Made by a program: the position numbers and the translations under genes
Notes under the pieces: model-generated
Database searches by the model: none
Seen by the model: the letters and a program-made list of their open reading frames with translations, nothing else
What the model was told of the DNA's origin: nothing
Source: Anaerostipes sp. 992a
Lineage (GTDB): Bacteria; Bacillota; Clostridia; Lachnospirales; Lachnospiraceae
DNA length: 64,000 nucleotides
Direction of reading: 5' to 3'
Assembly: GCF_001940245.1 (NCBI RefSeq)
Contig: NZ_MJIG01000001.1
Span: forward strand, 62,001-126,000
In this document: positions 53,048 through 61,277 of the stretch, piece after piece
Position numbering within the stretch: position 1 is the first letter of the stretch
How the letters are laid out: the number at the start of each line of letters is the position of its first letter

Positions 53048-53809
53048 ATGCCACAGAGATCAATAAAGGGGAATGAAAAATTGGCGAAAGCAATTAAAAC
53101 GAGAAGAAATGAATTAGATCTTACAATAGAGGAAGCAGCATTAAGGGCAGGTGTTGGCACAAAAACGTGGTGCAGATACGAAGCAGGAGAATCTATTCGC
53201 AAGGATAAGTATAAAGGAGTTTGTAGGGCATTAAACTGGATAAGCCTGCCGGGCGATAATGCGGGAGAAGAATTTCTGTCAGAGATAAAGGAGTACAAAA
53301 GTCATGAAGCATGGTCGCAATATCTTGCAGATCGCTTTGGAGAAGTAGCAGCGATTTCTTTTGCGATTGGAAGCGATATTCTGATGGATTATGTAGAAGA
53401 GGATATGACACAGCTTTTGAAGATGCCGAAAGGGACTCACATAGGACAGATTAGAGTTTCGTATCTGATAGATATTCTGCCACAGCAATTTTACATGGAA
53501 TATGACTATGAGTTTTTGTATGCATTGCATGCTTTGATTGTTTGGTTTCGTAAAATGGCTCATTGTGGGACAGAACTTGTAGTACACAGTGTTCTTGAGG
53601 AGCTGATGTTGTATTTGATTGTTGAAGAGTCCCGATTTTTAATGGAAAGTAGCGACTTCCCTCTTGAAGATGGGTGGGATGGGTGGATTTTTGATCTTTT
53701 TGGTGATACAGATATCATACGATTCCTTTATTCGGACTATTACTTGACAGAAGGTGACAGTTACCATTTTAAACATTGGATGAAAAAACAATTTTATTGC
53801 GAGGGTTGA
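53048..53809 (+). CDS. XRE-family transcriptional regulator
   Basis: A 253-residue protein with an N-terminal Cro/CI HTH (LAKAIKTRRNELDLTIEEAA; VGTKTWCRYEAGESI; about 12-55) and a long acidic, Phe/Tyr/Trp-rich C-terminal region of unknown fold. AAAGGAGAGG precedes ATG 53048. It stands alone before a broken response regulator gene; its targets are unknown. Confidence 0.8.
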   Translation: MPQRSIKGNEKLAKAIKTRRNELDLTIEEAALRAGVGTKTWCRYEAGESIRKDKYKGVCRALNWISLPGDNAGEEFLSEIKEYKSHEAWSQYLADRFGEVAAISFAIGSDILMDYVEEDMTQLLKMPKGTHIGQIRVSYLIDILPQQFYMEYDYEFLYALHALIVWFRKMAHCGTELVVHSVLEELMLYLIVEESRFLMESSDFPLEDGWDGWIFDLFGDTDIIRFLYSDYYLTEGDSYHFKHWMKKQFYCEG

Positions 53810-53853
53810 ATGATATGGTATTTTTGATTAGTAAAATAGAGGAGTGAACAATC

Positions 53854-54030
53854 ATGAAGAAAATACTGATTGTAGAGGATGATACAAATATCAACAATCT
53901 GCTTCAAGAGGCACTATCCAAAGCGGGATATTCTTGCGAACAGGCATTTTCCGGAACAGAGGCAAAGTTGCTTTTGAATATGCCGGAACATAAAGTTAAG
54001 CAACAGGGATATAAAACGTATTTATTTTGA
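53854..54030 (+). pseudogene. Response regulator, truncated
   Basis: MKKILIVEDDTNINNLLQEA and SKAGYSCEQAFSGTEAKLLL are the first 44 residues of an OmpR-type receiver domain (acidic pair intact). The sequence then switches to an unrelated VKQQGYKTYLF and stops, before the phospho-Asp. A deletion has removed the rest of the regulator and probably its sensor kinase. Confidence 0.75.
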
Positions 54031-54540
54031 TGCATTTCCTAAAAAAGAGAGGATGCCATTTTTAATGATGGTTGCCATGTCAAAGTTATGGAATACACAG
54101 TTTCTAAGCTTTTGTGATGTTATTTTGGGTGTACCAGGTTTTGACATCCATAATCGTACCTCCTGATTATAATCAGTCAAAAAAGTTGAGTGTTAAACTC
54201 TTTAGACTTATAGTTTCTTGTCGAGTGTAATTATGGCATAATTTCAAATCAATAAAAAGGTACTTGCATTCTACCGTTTACAGAATAATTATAAACACAC
54301 CGGAATGGAGTTGTGAGAATATAAAAAAACGTATATAGGATGCAAACAATGGGTAAGTTATATGCCACATTTGTAAGTGTGGAGAGCAGTGTACAGGTTG
54401 CTCATTTAGTTAATATAAGAATGGTGTTTGGAATGTGAGTGTGATAAAATGAGAAAAGACAAATCGGAAATTTTCGAGATGTTGATTTCCTATTTTATTA
54501 ATCGTGCCATATGGCTTGATTATATATGCAAAGATAAAAA
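54031..54540. other. Decayed intergenic stretch
   Basis: No intact gene in about 500 AT-rich bases. A minus-strand AGGAGG and ATG (54154) open only 15 codons (MDVKTWYTQNNITKA), and a plus-strand frame of 52 codons (54449-54607) runs into the riboswitch and is not credible. Probably remains of several deletions. Confidence 0.4.
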
Positions 54541-54546
54541 CGCAAT

Positions 54547-54632
54547 GTACATTGTAAATGTACTAGAGCTGGTAGGTAGCCCAGCCGTCCTACATTATAT
54601 AGGGTAAGTAACCTGCCCCTCCGGGTTGTCCA
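54547..54632 (+). ncRNA. yjdF-type riboswitch (azaaromatic/NaPDP-sensing class), probable
   Basis: Between about 54547 and 54632: stem GTACATT/AATGTAC (54547-54563), then GAGCTGGTAGGTAGCCCAGC, CGTCCTAC and AGGGTAAGTAACCTGCCCC, with pairing GCTGG/CCAGC, GTAGG/CCTAC and GGG...CCC. This matches the conserved look of the yjdF motif as I remember it, and it lies immediately before a yjdF ribosome site and start. The identification rests on motif memory plus gene context. Confidence 0.75.
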
Positions 54633-54666
54633 TTCTTTGCAAATCAATTATTTAGGAGGGATTGTC

Positions 54667-54877
54667 ATGGACAAAATAAGTGAAAAGAAATCCTAAGAGA
54701 ATGCAGCGTGATGCTAAAAAACAGATGCAGGAAAATGGTATTGGTACAAAATCACAGCAAGCATTGAAGAGGCAACAGGAGCAGAACAAACAGGAACGTA
54801 AATTAAAAAGTCGAGAGCGAAAAGAGGCTCAAGAGATACGAATGTTTGAACTGAAACAGCAAAAGAAAAGGGAATAA
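54667..54877 (+). pseudogene. yjdF: yjdF (DUF2992) with internal deletion
   Basis: AGGAGG and ATG 54667 begin MDKIS, then the frame meets a stop (EKKS*). In another frame the C-terminal basic tail of YjdF is complete: KRNPKRMQRDAKKQMQENGI ... GTKSQQALKRQQEQNKQER to 54877. About 90-95 central residues are missing. A GTG at 54680 could express the Lys/Arg/Gln-rich 65-residue tail alone, but the riboswitch-controlled protein is destroyed. Confidence 0.75.
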
Positions 54878-54935
54878 CGCATATTTCAGCTTGCATATAT
54901 GAATGATATATTAAACAAGAGAGGGAGAATGAAGA

Positions 54936-55436
54936 ATGGCAAATATCATAACCGGCTGTAGAATATTAGGGAGTGTTTTTTTGCTGTTCATTCCGGTCTT
55001 TTCTCCTACATTTTATTTTTTCTACTTGCTTACTGGAGTTACGGATATTATGGATGGTTTTGTTGCAAGAAGAACGAATACCGTCAGTGAATTAGGTTCT
55101 AAACTTGATACTATTGCAGATTTTAGCTTTATTGCAGTTTGCCTAATAAAATTGCTTCCCATCTTGAAAATACCCGTTTTTCTCTTGGTATGGATAGGTG
55201 CAATCGCAATTATAAAGGTGATTAATGTAATCTCTGGCTTTATAGTTAAAAAGAAATTTGTGGCAGTGCATTCTTTTTTGAATAAATTAACGGGTGCCAT
55301 GTTATTTGCGTTTCCATTGTCTTTGCTTTTTGTTGATTTAAAATATAGTGGATGTGTTATTTGCGTCATTGCCACTTTTGCAGCAATACAGGAGGGATAC
55401 TTGATAAGAAATCCTTTAGATATAGAAATCGAGTAA
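54936..55436 (+). CDS. CDP-alcohol phosphatidyltransferase family protein
   Basis: A 166-residue membrane enzyme. The CDP-binding motif DGxxAR(x8)Gxxx D is present as DIMDGFVARRTNTVSELGSKLDTIAD (split: DIMDGFVARRTN and SELGSKLDTIAD, about 34-59), with Mg2+ Asp residues intact. It transfers a phosphatidyl or related group to an alcohol; shorter than PgsA, it belongs to a small-CDP-OH group often found outside the main phospholipid operon. GAATGAAG precedes ATG 54936. Confidence 0.82.
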   Translation: MANIITGCRILGSVFLLFIPVFSPTFYFFYLLTGVTDIMDGFVARRTNTVSELGSKLDTIADFSFIAVCLIKLLPILKIPVFLLVWIGAIAIIKVINVISGFIVKKKFVAVHSFLNKLTGAMLFAFPLSLLFVDLKYSGCVICVIATFAAIQEGYLIRNPLDIEIE

Positions 55437-55446
55437 TAGCAATAAT

Positions 55447-55677
55447 ATGGATTCTTGTAGTGGGAATTCCGCTCGTATGGTTTGTTCCAAAAATATTAAG
55501 TTCACTTGCAGGAAAATCTTAATAAGCATTCCTGTGCCAGGTGCCACTCTGCCAGTTATTGCATGTTGTATGATTGCTATATATGGACGGAATCCATTGC
55601 TATTCATGGCTGCAGTAATATTGGGTGTAGGGCATATCGGCATTCACTTAAATCATAGGAAAGACATTTTTATATAA
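55447..55677 (+). CDS. Small membrane protein, uncertain frame
   Basis: The C-terminal half is plausible: ISIPVPGATLPVIACCMIA, GRNPLLFMAAVILGVGHIGI, HLNHRKDIF, i.e. two transmembrane segments. The N-terminal 24 residues (MDSCSGNSARMVCSK) look unlike protein, while a second frame across 55412-55522 gives a good hydrophobic helix (AIIWILVVGIPLVWFVPKIL). One frameshift near 55515 would unite them. It may therefore be a damaged gene. Confidence 0.4.
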   Translation: MDSCSGNSARMVCSKNIKFTCRKILISIPVPGATLPVIACCMIAIYGRNPLLFMAAVILGVGHIGIHLNHRKDIFI

Positions 55678-55744
55678 CCCTTTGCATAAAAGAAGCATAC
55701 CAGGATTAATCTCCTGTGAGACGAGTTTGAGTAATGTGAAAATA

Positions 55745-55775
55745 GGGGGCTGTCGGGAAATAGACAGCCCCTTTG
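55745..55775 (+). terminator. Terminator
   Basis: GGGGCTGTC (55746-55754) with GACAGCCCC (55763-55771), then TTTGTT. Confidence 0.75.
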
Positions 55776-55851
55776 TTATACTACTATTTCGGAAAGTAGA
55801 CGAGAAATTTATGCTTAAATATTCAGCCATCAGATATTCAGCAGACAGAGC

Positions 55852-55918
55852 GGACAATGGAACACATATAAAACCATAATCATTATACAAAAGTGTATAG
55901 TAGTGAACATTTTTTTAT
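55852..55918 (+). repeat. Element right-end repeat, copy B
   Basis: Diverged copy of 52759-52831: GGACAATGGAACACATATAA, then ATAATcattATACAAaAGTG-like similarity. It is followed by T-rich sequence instead of the guaA att core. It suggests the end of a second, older element covering the decayed genes 52.9-55.9 kb. The rest of 55776-56048 holds only the hyd promoter. Confidence 0.6.
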
Positions 55919-55967
55919 AATGTATTGACAGCTTAAATGATACTGTTGTGTAGATTGATGATAAAAA

Positions 55968-55996
55968 TTGACAAAAAATTATCAATAAGATAGAAT
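55968..55996 (+). promoter_or_regulatory. Promoter of the hydCBA operon
   Basis: TTGACA (55968-55973), 17-base spacer, TAGAAT (55991-55996), 52 bases before hydC. Confidence 0.75.
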
Positions 55997-56048
55997 AAAA
56001 TTATATAATGTAACGAATACACAAAAGCATAATATGTATGGAGGGTTT

Positions 56049-56525
56049 ATGTTAGAGCAAAGTTATTATGACTGTGCAGATAGGATTATTGATCTGTACG
56101 GAGCCAGGCAGGAGAAGTTGATCCCTATTATTCAGGATATCCAGAATGAGTACCGTTATTTGCCACCGGAATTATTGTCTTATGTAGCGGAAAAAATCGG
56201 AATTACAGAAGCAAAAGCATTTAGTGTGGCGACATTTTATGAGAATTTTTCCTTTGATCCAAAGGGAAAATATGTGATCAAAGTGTGTGACGGAACGGCT
56301 TGTCATGTAAGAAAGTCTCCTGGAATTTTAGAGAGATTATATTCAGAGCTTGGACTTTCAAAGAATAAGTCTACAACCGATGATATGTTGTTTACTGTGG
56401 AGACAGTTTCTTGTCTTGGAGCATGTGGATTAGCACCAGTATTGACCGTGAATGATGTGGTACATCCATCTATGACTCCAGATCAGGTATCTCAGTTAAT
56501 CAGGAAGTTAAAGGAGGAGGTATGA
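56049..56525 (+). CDS. hydC: Hydrogenase subunit HydC (NuoE-like [2Fe-2S] protein)
   Basis: A 158-residue thioredoxin-like ferredoxin. ATG 56049 follows GGAGGG; an ATG 15 bases upstream lies before the ribosome site. The four [2Fe-2S] Cys are in CDGTACHVR (C and C+5) and CLGACGLAP (C and C+4). It passes electrons between the HydB flavin and HydA. Followed by hydB after 1 base. Part of a trimeric electron-bifurcating [FeFe]-hydrogenase that oxidises NADH and reduced ferredoxin to H2, or the reverse. Confidence 0.9.
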   Translation: MLEQSYYDCADRIIDLYGARQEKLIPIIQDIQNEYRYLPPELLSYVAEKIGITEAKAFSVATFYENFSFDPKGKYVIKVCDGTACHVRKSPGILERLYSELGLSKNKSTTDDMLFTVETVSCLGACGLAPVLTVNDVVHPSMTPDQVSQLIRKLKEEV

Positions 56526-56526
56526 T

Positions 56527-58428
56527 ATGAGTATTATAAAAGACCGTGAAGCTCTTCTGAAATTTCAGGATGAGGCAAGAGATAAAATTAATGCAGAGAC
56601 TTGTAGAATTCTTATTTGTGCCGGTACAGGCTGTCTTGCAGGAGGATCTGACGAGATTTATAAAAAAATGTGCCAGCTTACCTCTGGAAATGAAGATGTA
56701 GAGGTAGAATTTGGTCCGGAAATTGCACATTTAGACGGAACTTGCCCGGGTGCAGGCATTGCTGTTCGAAAAAGTGGATGTCATGGTTTTTGTGAGATGG
56801 GACCATTGATGCGAATTGAACCGATGGGAATTCTTTATACAAAAGTATCTCCAGATGATTGTGAAGCAATCTATCACAAGACGATCCAAAATGGTGAAGT
56901 AATTCATCGTCTCTTATTTGAGCAGGATGGAATTGAGTATCAGAAGCAGGAAGAAATTCCATTTTATAAGAAACAGACCAGGTTGGTTTTAAAAAACTGC
57001 GGACATATTGATGCAGAGCATATTGAAGAGACAATTGCAGTTGGGGGATATCAGGCATTTGCCAAAGCCTTATTCACGATGACTCCAGAAGAAGTGATAC
57101 ATGAAATATCAGAATCCAATCTTCGTGGCCGTGGCGGCGGTGGATTTAAAACTGGTTACAAATGGTCACAGGTTGCCAAGCAGAAAGAAAAGATTCGATA
57201 TATCGTATGTAATGGAGATGAGGGCGATCCAGGTGCATTTATGGATCGAAGTATCATGGAAGGCGATCCTCATAAGATGATTGAAGGCATGTTGATCGCA
57301 GCTTATGCAGTAGCAGCACAGGAAGGTTATATTTATGTTCGAGCGGAGTATCCACTGGCGATCAGCAGATTACGATTAGCCATTGCACAGGCAGAGGAAA
57401 TAGGTCTGTTGGGAGAGAATATTCTTGGAACAGATTTTTCATTTAAACTACATATCAACCGTGGTGCAGGTGCCTTTGTCTGTGGAGAAGGAAGTGCTCT
57501 GACGGCATCCATTGAAGGAAACAGAGGCTTTCCACGTGTAAAACCACCTCGTACGGTTGAACAGGGATTATTTGCGAAACCAACGGTATTAAACAATGTA
57601 GAAACATATGCCAATGTACCAATGATTATTGAACGTGGTGCGGACTGGTATAAGAGTATTGGACCAGAAAATAGTCCGGGAACAAAAGCATTTGCCCTGA
57701 CTGGTTCTGTAAAGCATACAGGTCTGATAGAGGTTCCAATGGGAACAACTCTTCGAGAAGTTATTTTTGATATTGGTGGTGGCATCAAGGGAGGTGCTGA
57801 ATTTAAAGGTGTTCAGATTGGTGGACCATCCGGAGGATGTCTGATCACACCACATCTGGATGTTAGCCTTGATTTTGATTCATTGAAGAAAATGGGAGCA
57901 ATGATCGGCTCTGGTGGACTTGTTGTTATGGACAATAATACTTGTATGGTTGAAGTTGCCAGATTCTTTATGAATTTTACACAGAATGAAAGCTGTGGAA
58001 AATGCGTACCTTGTCGAGAGGGTACCAAACGCATGTTGGAGGTATTAGAACGAATTGTTGCAGGAAAAGGTAAGTTAGAAGACCTTGATCTTTTGGAAGA
58101 ACTTGCAATAACCATTACCGATACTGCTTTATGTGGTCTTGGGAAAAGTGCCGCGTTGCCAGTACTTAGTACCTTGCATTTATTCAAAGATGAATATCTG
58201 GAACACGTAGTAGATAAAAAATGTCGTGCACACAATTGTACAGCCATGAAACGCTTTATCATTAGTCCAGAGCTTTGTAAAGGCTGTTCAAAATGTGCCA
58301 GAAACTGTCCAGTGGGTGCAATCAGCGGTAAGATTCGAGAGTCCTTTGAGATTGACACTGATAAATGTATTAAGTGCGGCGCCTGTGAAGATGCATGTGC
58401 ATTCCATGCAATTCATGTAGAAGGATAG
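56527..58428 (+). CDS. hydB: Hydrogenase subunit HydB (NuoF-like NADH/FMN subunit)
   Basis: A 633-residue protein. An N-terminal [2Fe-2S] thioredoxin-like domain (CAGTGCLAGG...CPGAG...CHGFC, about 35-95) is followed by the NuoF core: NADH site GRGGGGFKTGYKWSQ (about 202-216), FMN site NGDEGDPGAFMD, and the [4Fe-4S] motif ESCGKCVPCREGT (about 491-503). Two C-terminal ferredoxin clusters (CKGCSKCARNC and CIKCGACEDAC) complete it. It is the flavin-bifurcation/NADH-binding subunit. Operon with hydC and hydA (12-base gap). Confidence 0.95.
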   Translation: MSIIKDREALLKFQDEARDKINAETCRILICAGTGCLAGGSDEIYKKMCQLTSGNEDVEVEFGPEIAHLDGTCPGAGIAVRKSGCHGFCEMGPLMRIEPMGILYTKVSPDDCEAIYHKTIQNGEVIHRLLFEQDGIEYQKQEEIPFYKKQTRLVLKNCGHIDAEHIEETIAVGGYQAFAKALFTMTPEEVIHEISESNLRGRGGGGFKTGYKWSQVAKQKEKIRYIVCNGDEGDPGAFMDRSIMEGDPHKMIEGMLIAAYAVAAQEGYIYVRAEYPLAISRLRLAIAQAEEIGLLGENILGTDFSFKLHINRGAGAFVCGEGSALTASIEGNRGFPRVKPPRTVEQGLFAKPTVLNNVETYANVPMIIERGADWYKSIGPENSPGTKAFALTGSVKHTGLIEVPMGTTLREVIFDIGGGIKGGAEFKGVQIGGPSGGCLITPHLDVSLDFDSLKKMGAMIGSGGLVVMDNNTCMVEVARFFMNFTQNESCGKCVPCREGTKRMLEVLERIVAGKGKLEDLDLLEELAITITDTALCGLGKSAALPVLSTLHLFKDEYLEHVVDKKCRAHNCTAMKRFIISPELCKGCSKCARNCPVGAISGKIRESFEIDTDKCIKCGACEDACAFHAIHVEG

Positions 58429-58440
58429 GAGGAAAGAAGA

Positions 58441-60122
58441 TGAAATACTTAACAGTGAATAACCAAAAGATTGCATTTGATGATGAGAAAAATCTGCTTT
58501 CCGTTATTCGAAAAGCAGGAATCAACCTGCCAACATTTTGTTATCATTCAGAATTATCTACATATGGTGCATGTAGATTATGTGTAGTGGAAGACGATCG
58601 AGGCAGAGTATTTGCCTCTTGTTCAGAAGTACCAAGAGATGGGATGGTAATTTATACAAACACACCGAAATTACAGCATCATAGAAAAATGATCTTAGAG
58701 CTTTTATTGGCTTCTCATTGCAGAGAATGTACAACTTGTCATACGAATGGGGAATGTCAGTTACAGAAACTGGCACAGCAATTGGGTGTAAGTTATATTC
58801 GTTTTTCAAATACAAAAGAGCAGGTACCAATTGATGAATCCTCAGACTGTATCGTTATTGATGCGAATAAATGCATTCTTTGTGGCGATTGTGTACGTAC
58901 TTGTGATGAAATACAAGGAATGGGAATTTTAGAGTTTGCATATCGTGGTTCCAACATGAGGGTTATGCCTGCATTTAATAGGAAGATGTCTGAAACAGAT
59001 TGCGTAGGATGTGGTCAGTGTCGGGTTGCATGTCCTACTGGAGCCATCACGATCAAACAAAATTTCCGTCCAGTATGGGAAGCTTTAGCAGATCCTTCCA
59101 TACGCGTAGTTGCACAGGTTGCGCCAGCGGTGCGTGTGGCAATCGGTGATAAATTTGGTATTCCAAAAGGAAAGAATTCCATTGGACGTTTAGCAGCTGC
59201 TCTTCGAAGAATTGGTTTCGATGAGATTTATGATACAAACTTTGGCGCAGATTTAACGGTTATTGAAGAGTCTAAGGAATTTGTAGAACGCCTGACAAAA
59301 GGCGAAAATTTGCCTCTTTTTACATCCTGTTGTCCTGCGTGGGTAAAATTTTGTGAGCAAAAACATCCAAATCTTGTGAAACATATTTCTTCCTGCAGAT
59401 CACCACAGCAGATGTTTGGAGCTATTTTGAAAGAAGAGGCACGTGAAAACAAAAAAGATACGAGAAAAACAGTGGTTATATCCATCATGCCTTGCACGGC
59501 CAAAAAGGCAGAGATTTTAAGACCAGAGCATTTTACGGATGGTGAACAAAATGTTGATTACGTACTTACTACTACAGAAGTGACACGTATGATTAAAGAG
59601 GCGGGAATCGATCTGGAGGAGATGCCTTCAGAAGCATTAGACATGCCATTTGGTCTGGCTTCCGGGGCTGGAGCAATTTTTGGTGTTACTGGTGGTGTAA
59701 CGGAAGCAGTTATTCGTAATCTGGTAGGAAGTAATCGGATGGAAGACTTGGAAGAAATTGCCTTTACCGGTGTCCGCGGGTTACATGGCACAAAGGAAGC
59801 GGTTATTGATTATCAAGGCAGAGAAGTTCGTATTGCAATTGTTAATGGTCTTCGCAACGCAGACAATCTTTTGAAGAAAATGGAAAGCGGTGAAGTACAG
59901 TATGACTTTGTAGAGGTTATGGCCTGCAAGAGAGGATGTATTTCCGGTGGAGGTCAGCCACTTCCAATTGGATCAAGAACAAAGCAGGCACGTTTTGAAG
60001 GTATCTATAATATTGATCGTGCGGCACAGATTAAGCTTTCAAAAGAGAATCCAATTGTGCGGACTGCATATGAAGGAATCTTAAAAGGAAAAGAGCATAA
60101 GCTGCTTCATAATGAAAAATAA
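58441..60122 (+). CDS. hydA: [FeFe]-hydrogenase catalytic subunit HydA
   Basis: A 560-residue enzyme; ATG 58441 follows AGGAGGAAAG. It has an N-terminal plant-type [2Fe-2S] domain (C34, C45, C48, C61), a His-ligated [4Fe-4S] segment (HCRECTTC...C), two ferredoxin clusters (CILCGDCVRTC, CVGCGQCRVAC) and the H-cluster motifs L1 TSCCPAW (295-301), L2 MPCTAKKAE (350-358) and L3 EVMACKRGCISGGGQ (492-506), all intact. With HydB/HydC it forms a group A3 bifurcating hydrogenase. Maturases HydEFG are not in the window. Confidence 0.97.
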
Positions 60123-60180
60123 CAGTTTATAGGACGTATTTTGGCAGTATAATATTTTTACGTAACAATTGATTAGATGA

Positions 60181-60226
60181 AAAAGGACTGAATTCTATAT
60201 AACATAGGATTTGGTCTTTTTTTTTG
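60181..60226 (+). terminator. Terminator of hydCBA
   Basis: AAAAAGGACTGAATTCTAT pairs with ATAGGATTTGGTCTTTTT; nine T follow. Confidence 0.88.
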
Positions 60227-60270
60227 CTATAATAGTCAGATAAAGGGAAAACAGTATTTGGGAGGTTGTT

Positions 60271-61125
60271 ATGAAACGAAAAAAACAATTAGATATGATT
60301 GCCAGTATTGTGGCAGGAAATGGGCTGATCGCATTTTCCGTGGCAGCTTTTTTCTCTCCCCATGGTGTGATTATGGGAGGTGTTACAGGTATGGCACTGG
60401 CTGTCAGTCATTATTTATCCATCGGGCTTCCGGTTGTGGTATTTGGCTTTAATGTCTGTCTGTTTCTCTTGGGAGCAGTGGCAATGGGAAAGAAGTTTGC
60501 CATTTCTACGATTGCCAGTACCTTTATTTATCCTATATGGCTTTCTATCATCATGGGGATTCCTGGAATAAATACGTTGACAGGTGATGCTATGCTGGCT
60601 TCGGTTCTGGGAGGTCTGGTGCTGGGCACGGGAATCGGATTGGTTGTCCGCGTAGGAGCGTCCACCGGCGGAACGGATATTATTGCTTTGCTGCTTCATC
60701 GTTGGGTTCCGATGATTTCAGTAGCAGTTGGGCTGTATATCATCGATTTTATTATATTGGGTATTCAGGTTCCGTTTTCTAATGCAGAGCAGATCTTATT
60801 CGGTATTTTAGTATTACTGATCGAGACATTGACGATGAATCAGATTCTATTGCTCGGAAAGGCCCAGATCCAGATTGTGATCATTTCCGATAAATTTGAG
60901 GAAATCCGGGAGAATCTGCTGGAAGAACAGGATGCTGGAGTGACCATGATCTACATGGAAAAAGGTTATACCCATGATTCATTGCAGGGAGTCATGTGTG
61001 TGATTCCGGGGCGAAAGCTATACCCGGTGAAAGAAATGATCCATGAAGTGGATCCAGGTGCTTTCTTAACGATTACTCAGGTGAAGGAAGTGCGTGGAAA
61101 AGGATTTTCGCTTGCAAGAAAGTAG
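60271..61125 (+). CDS. YitT family membrane protein (DUF161/DUF2179)
   Basis: A 284-residue protein with five to six transmembrane segments (FFSPHGVIMGGVTGMAL; GGLVLGTGIGLVVRVGAST; GGTDIIALLLHR) and a C-terminal cytosolic DUF2179 domain (ITQVKEV near the end), the standard YitT layout and length. Function is unsettled; members have been proposed as transporters. GGGAGG precedes ATG 60271. Monocistronic. Confidence 0.9.
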   Translation: MKRKKQLDMIASIVAGNGLIAFSVAAFFSPHGVIMGGVTGMALAVSHYLSIGLPVVVFGFNVCLFLLGAVAMGKKFAISTIASTFIYPIWLSIIMGIPGINTLTGDAMLASVLGGLVLGTGIGLVVRVGASTGGTDIIALLLHRWVPMISVAVGLYIIDFIILGIQVPFSNAEQILFGILVLLIETLTMNQILLLGKAQIQIVIISDKFEEIRENLLEEQDAGVTMIYMEKGYTHDSLQGVMCVIPGRKLYPVKEMIHEVDPGAFLTITQVKEVRGKGFSLARK

Positions 61126-61277
61126 AAATACATGTCTATTTTGCTGGACTTGAGCAGATGTACATTGTGTGGAGCGTTATTTCATGTTAAACTAAAAACC
61201 AATGCATATATTGCAGAAAGAATGCGAGGATATGCTTTCATTACGTTACAAATTTAAGAGAAAAGGGAGTTTATTTC

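Noticed and set aside
54449-54607. A 52-codon plus-strand frame before yjdF
   Set aside because: It lacks a ribosome site and runs into the riboswitch stems, so coding is unlikely.
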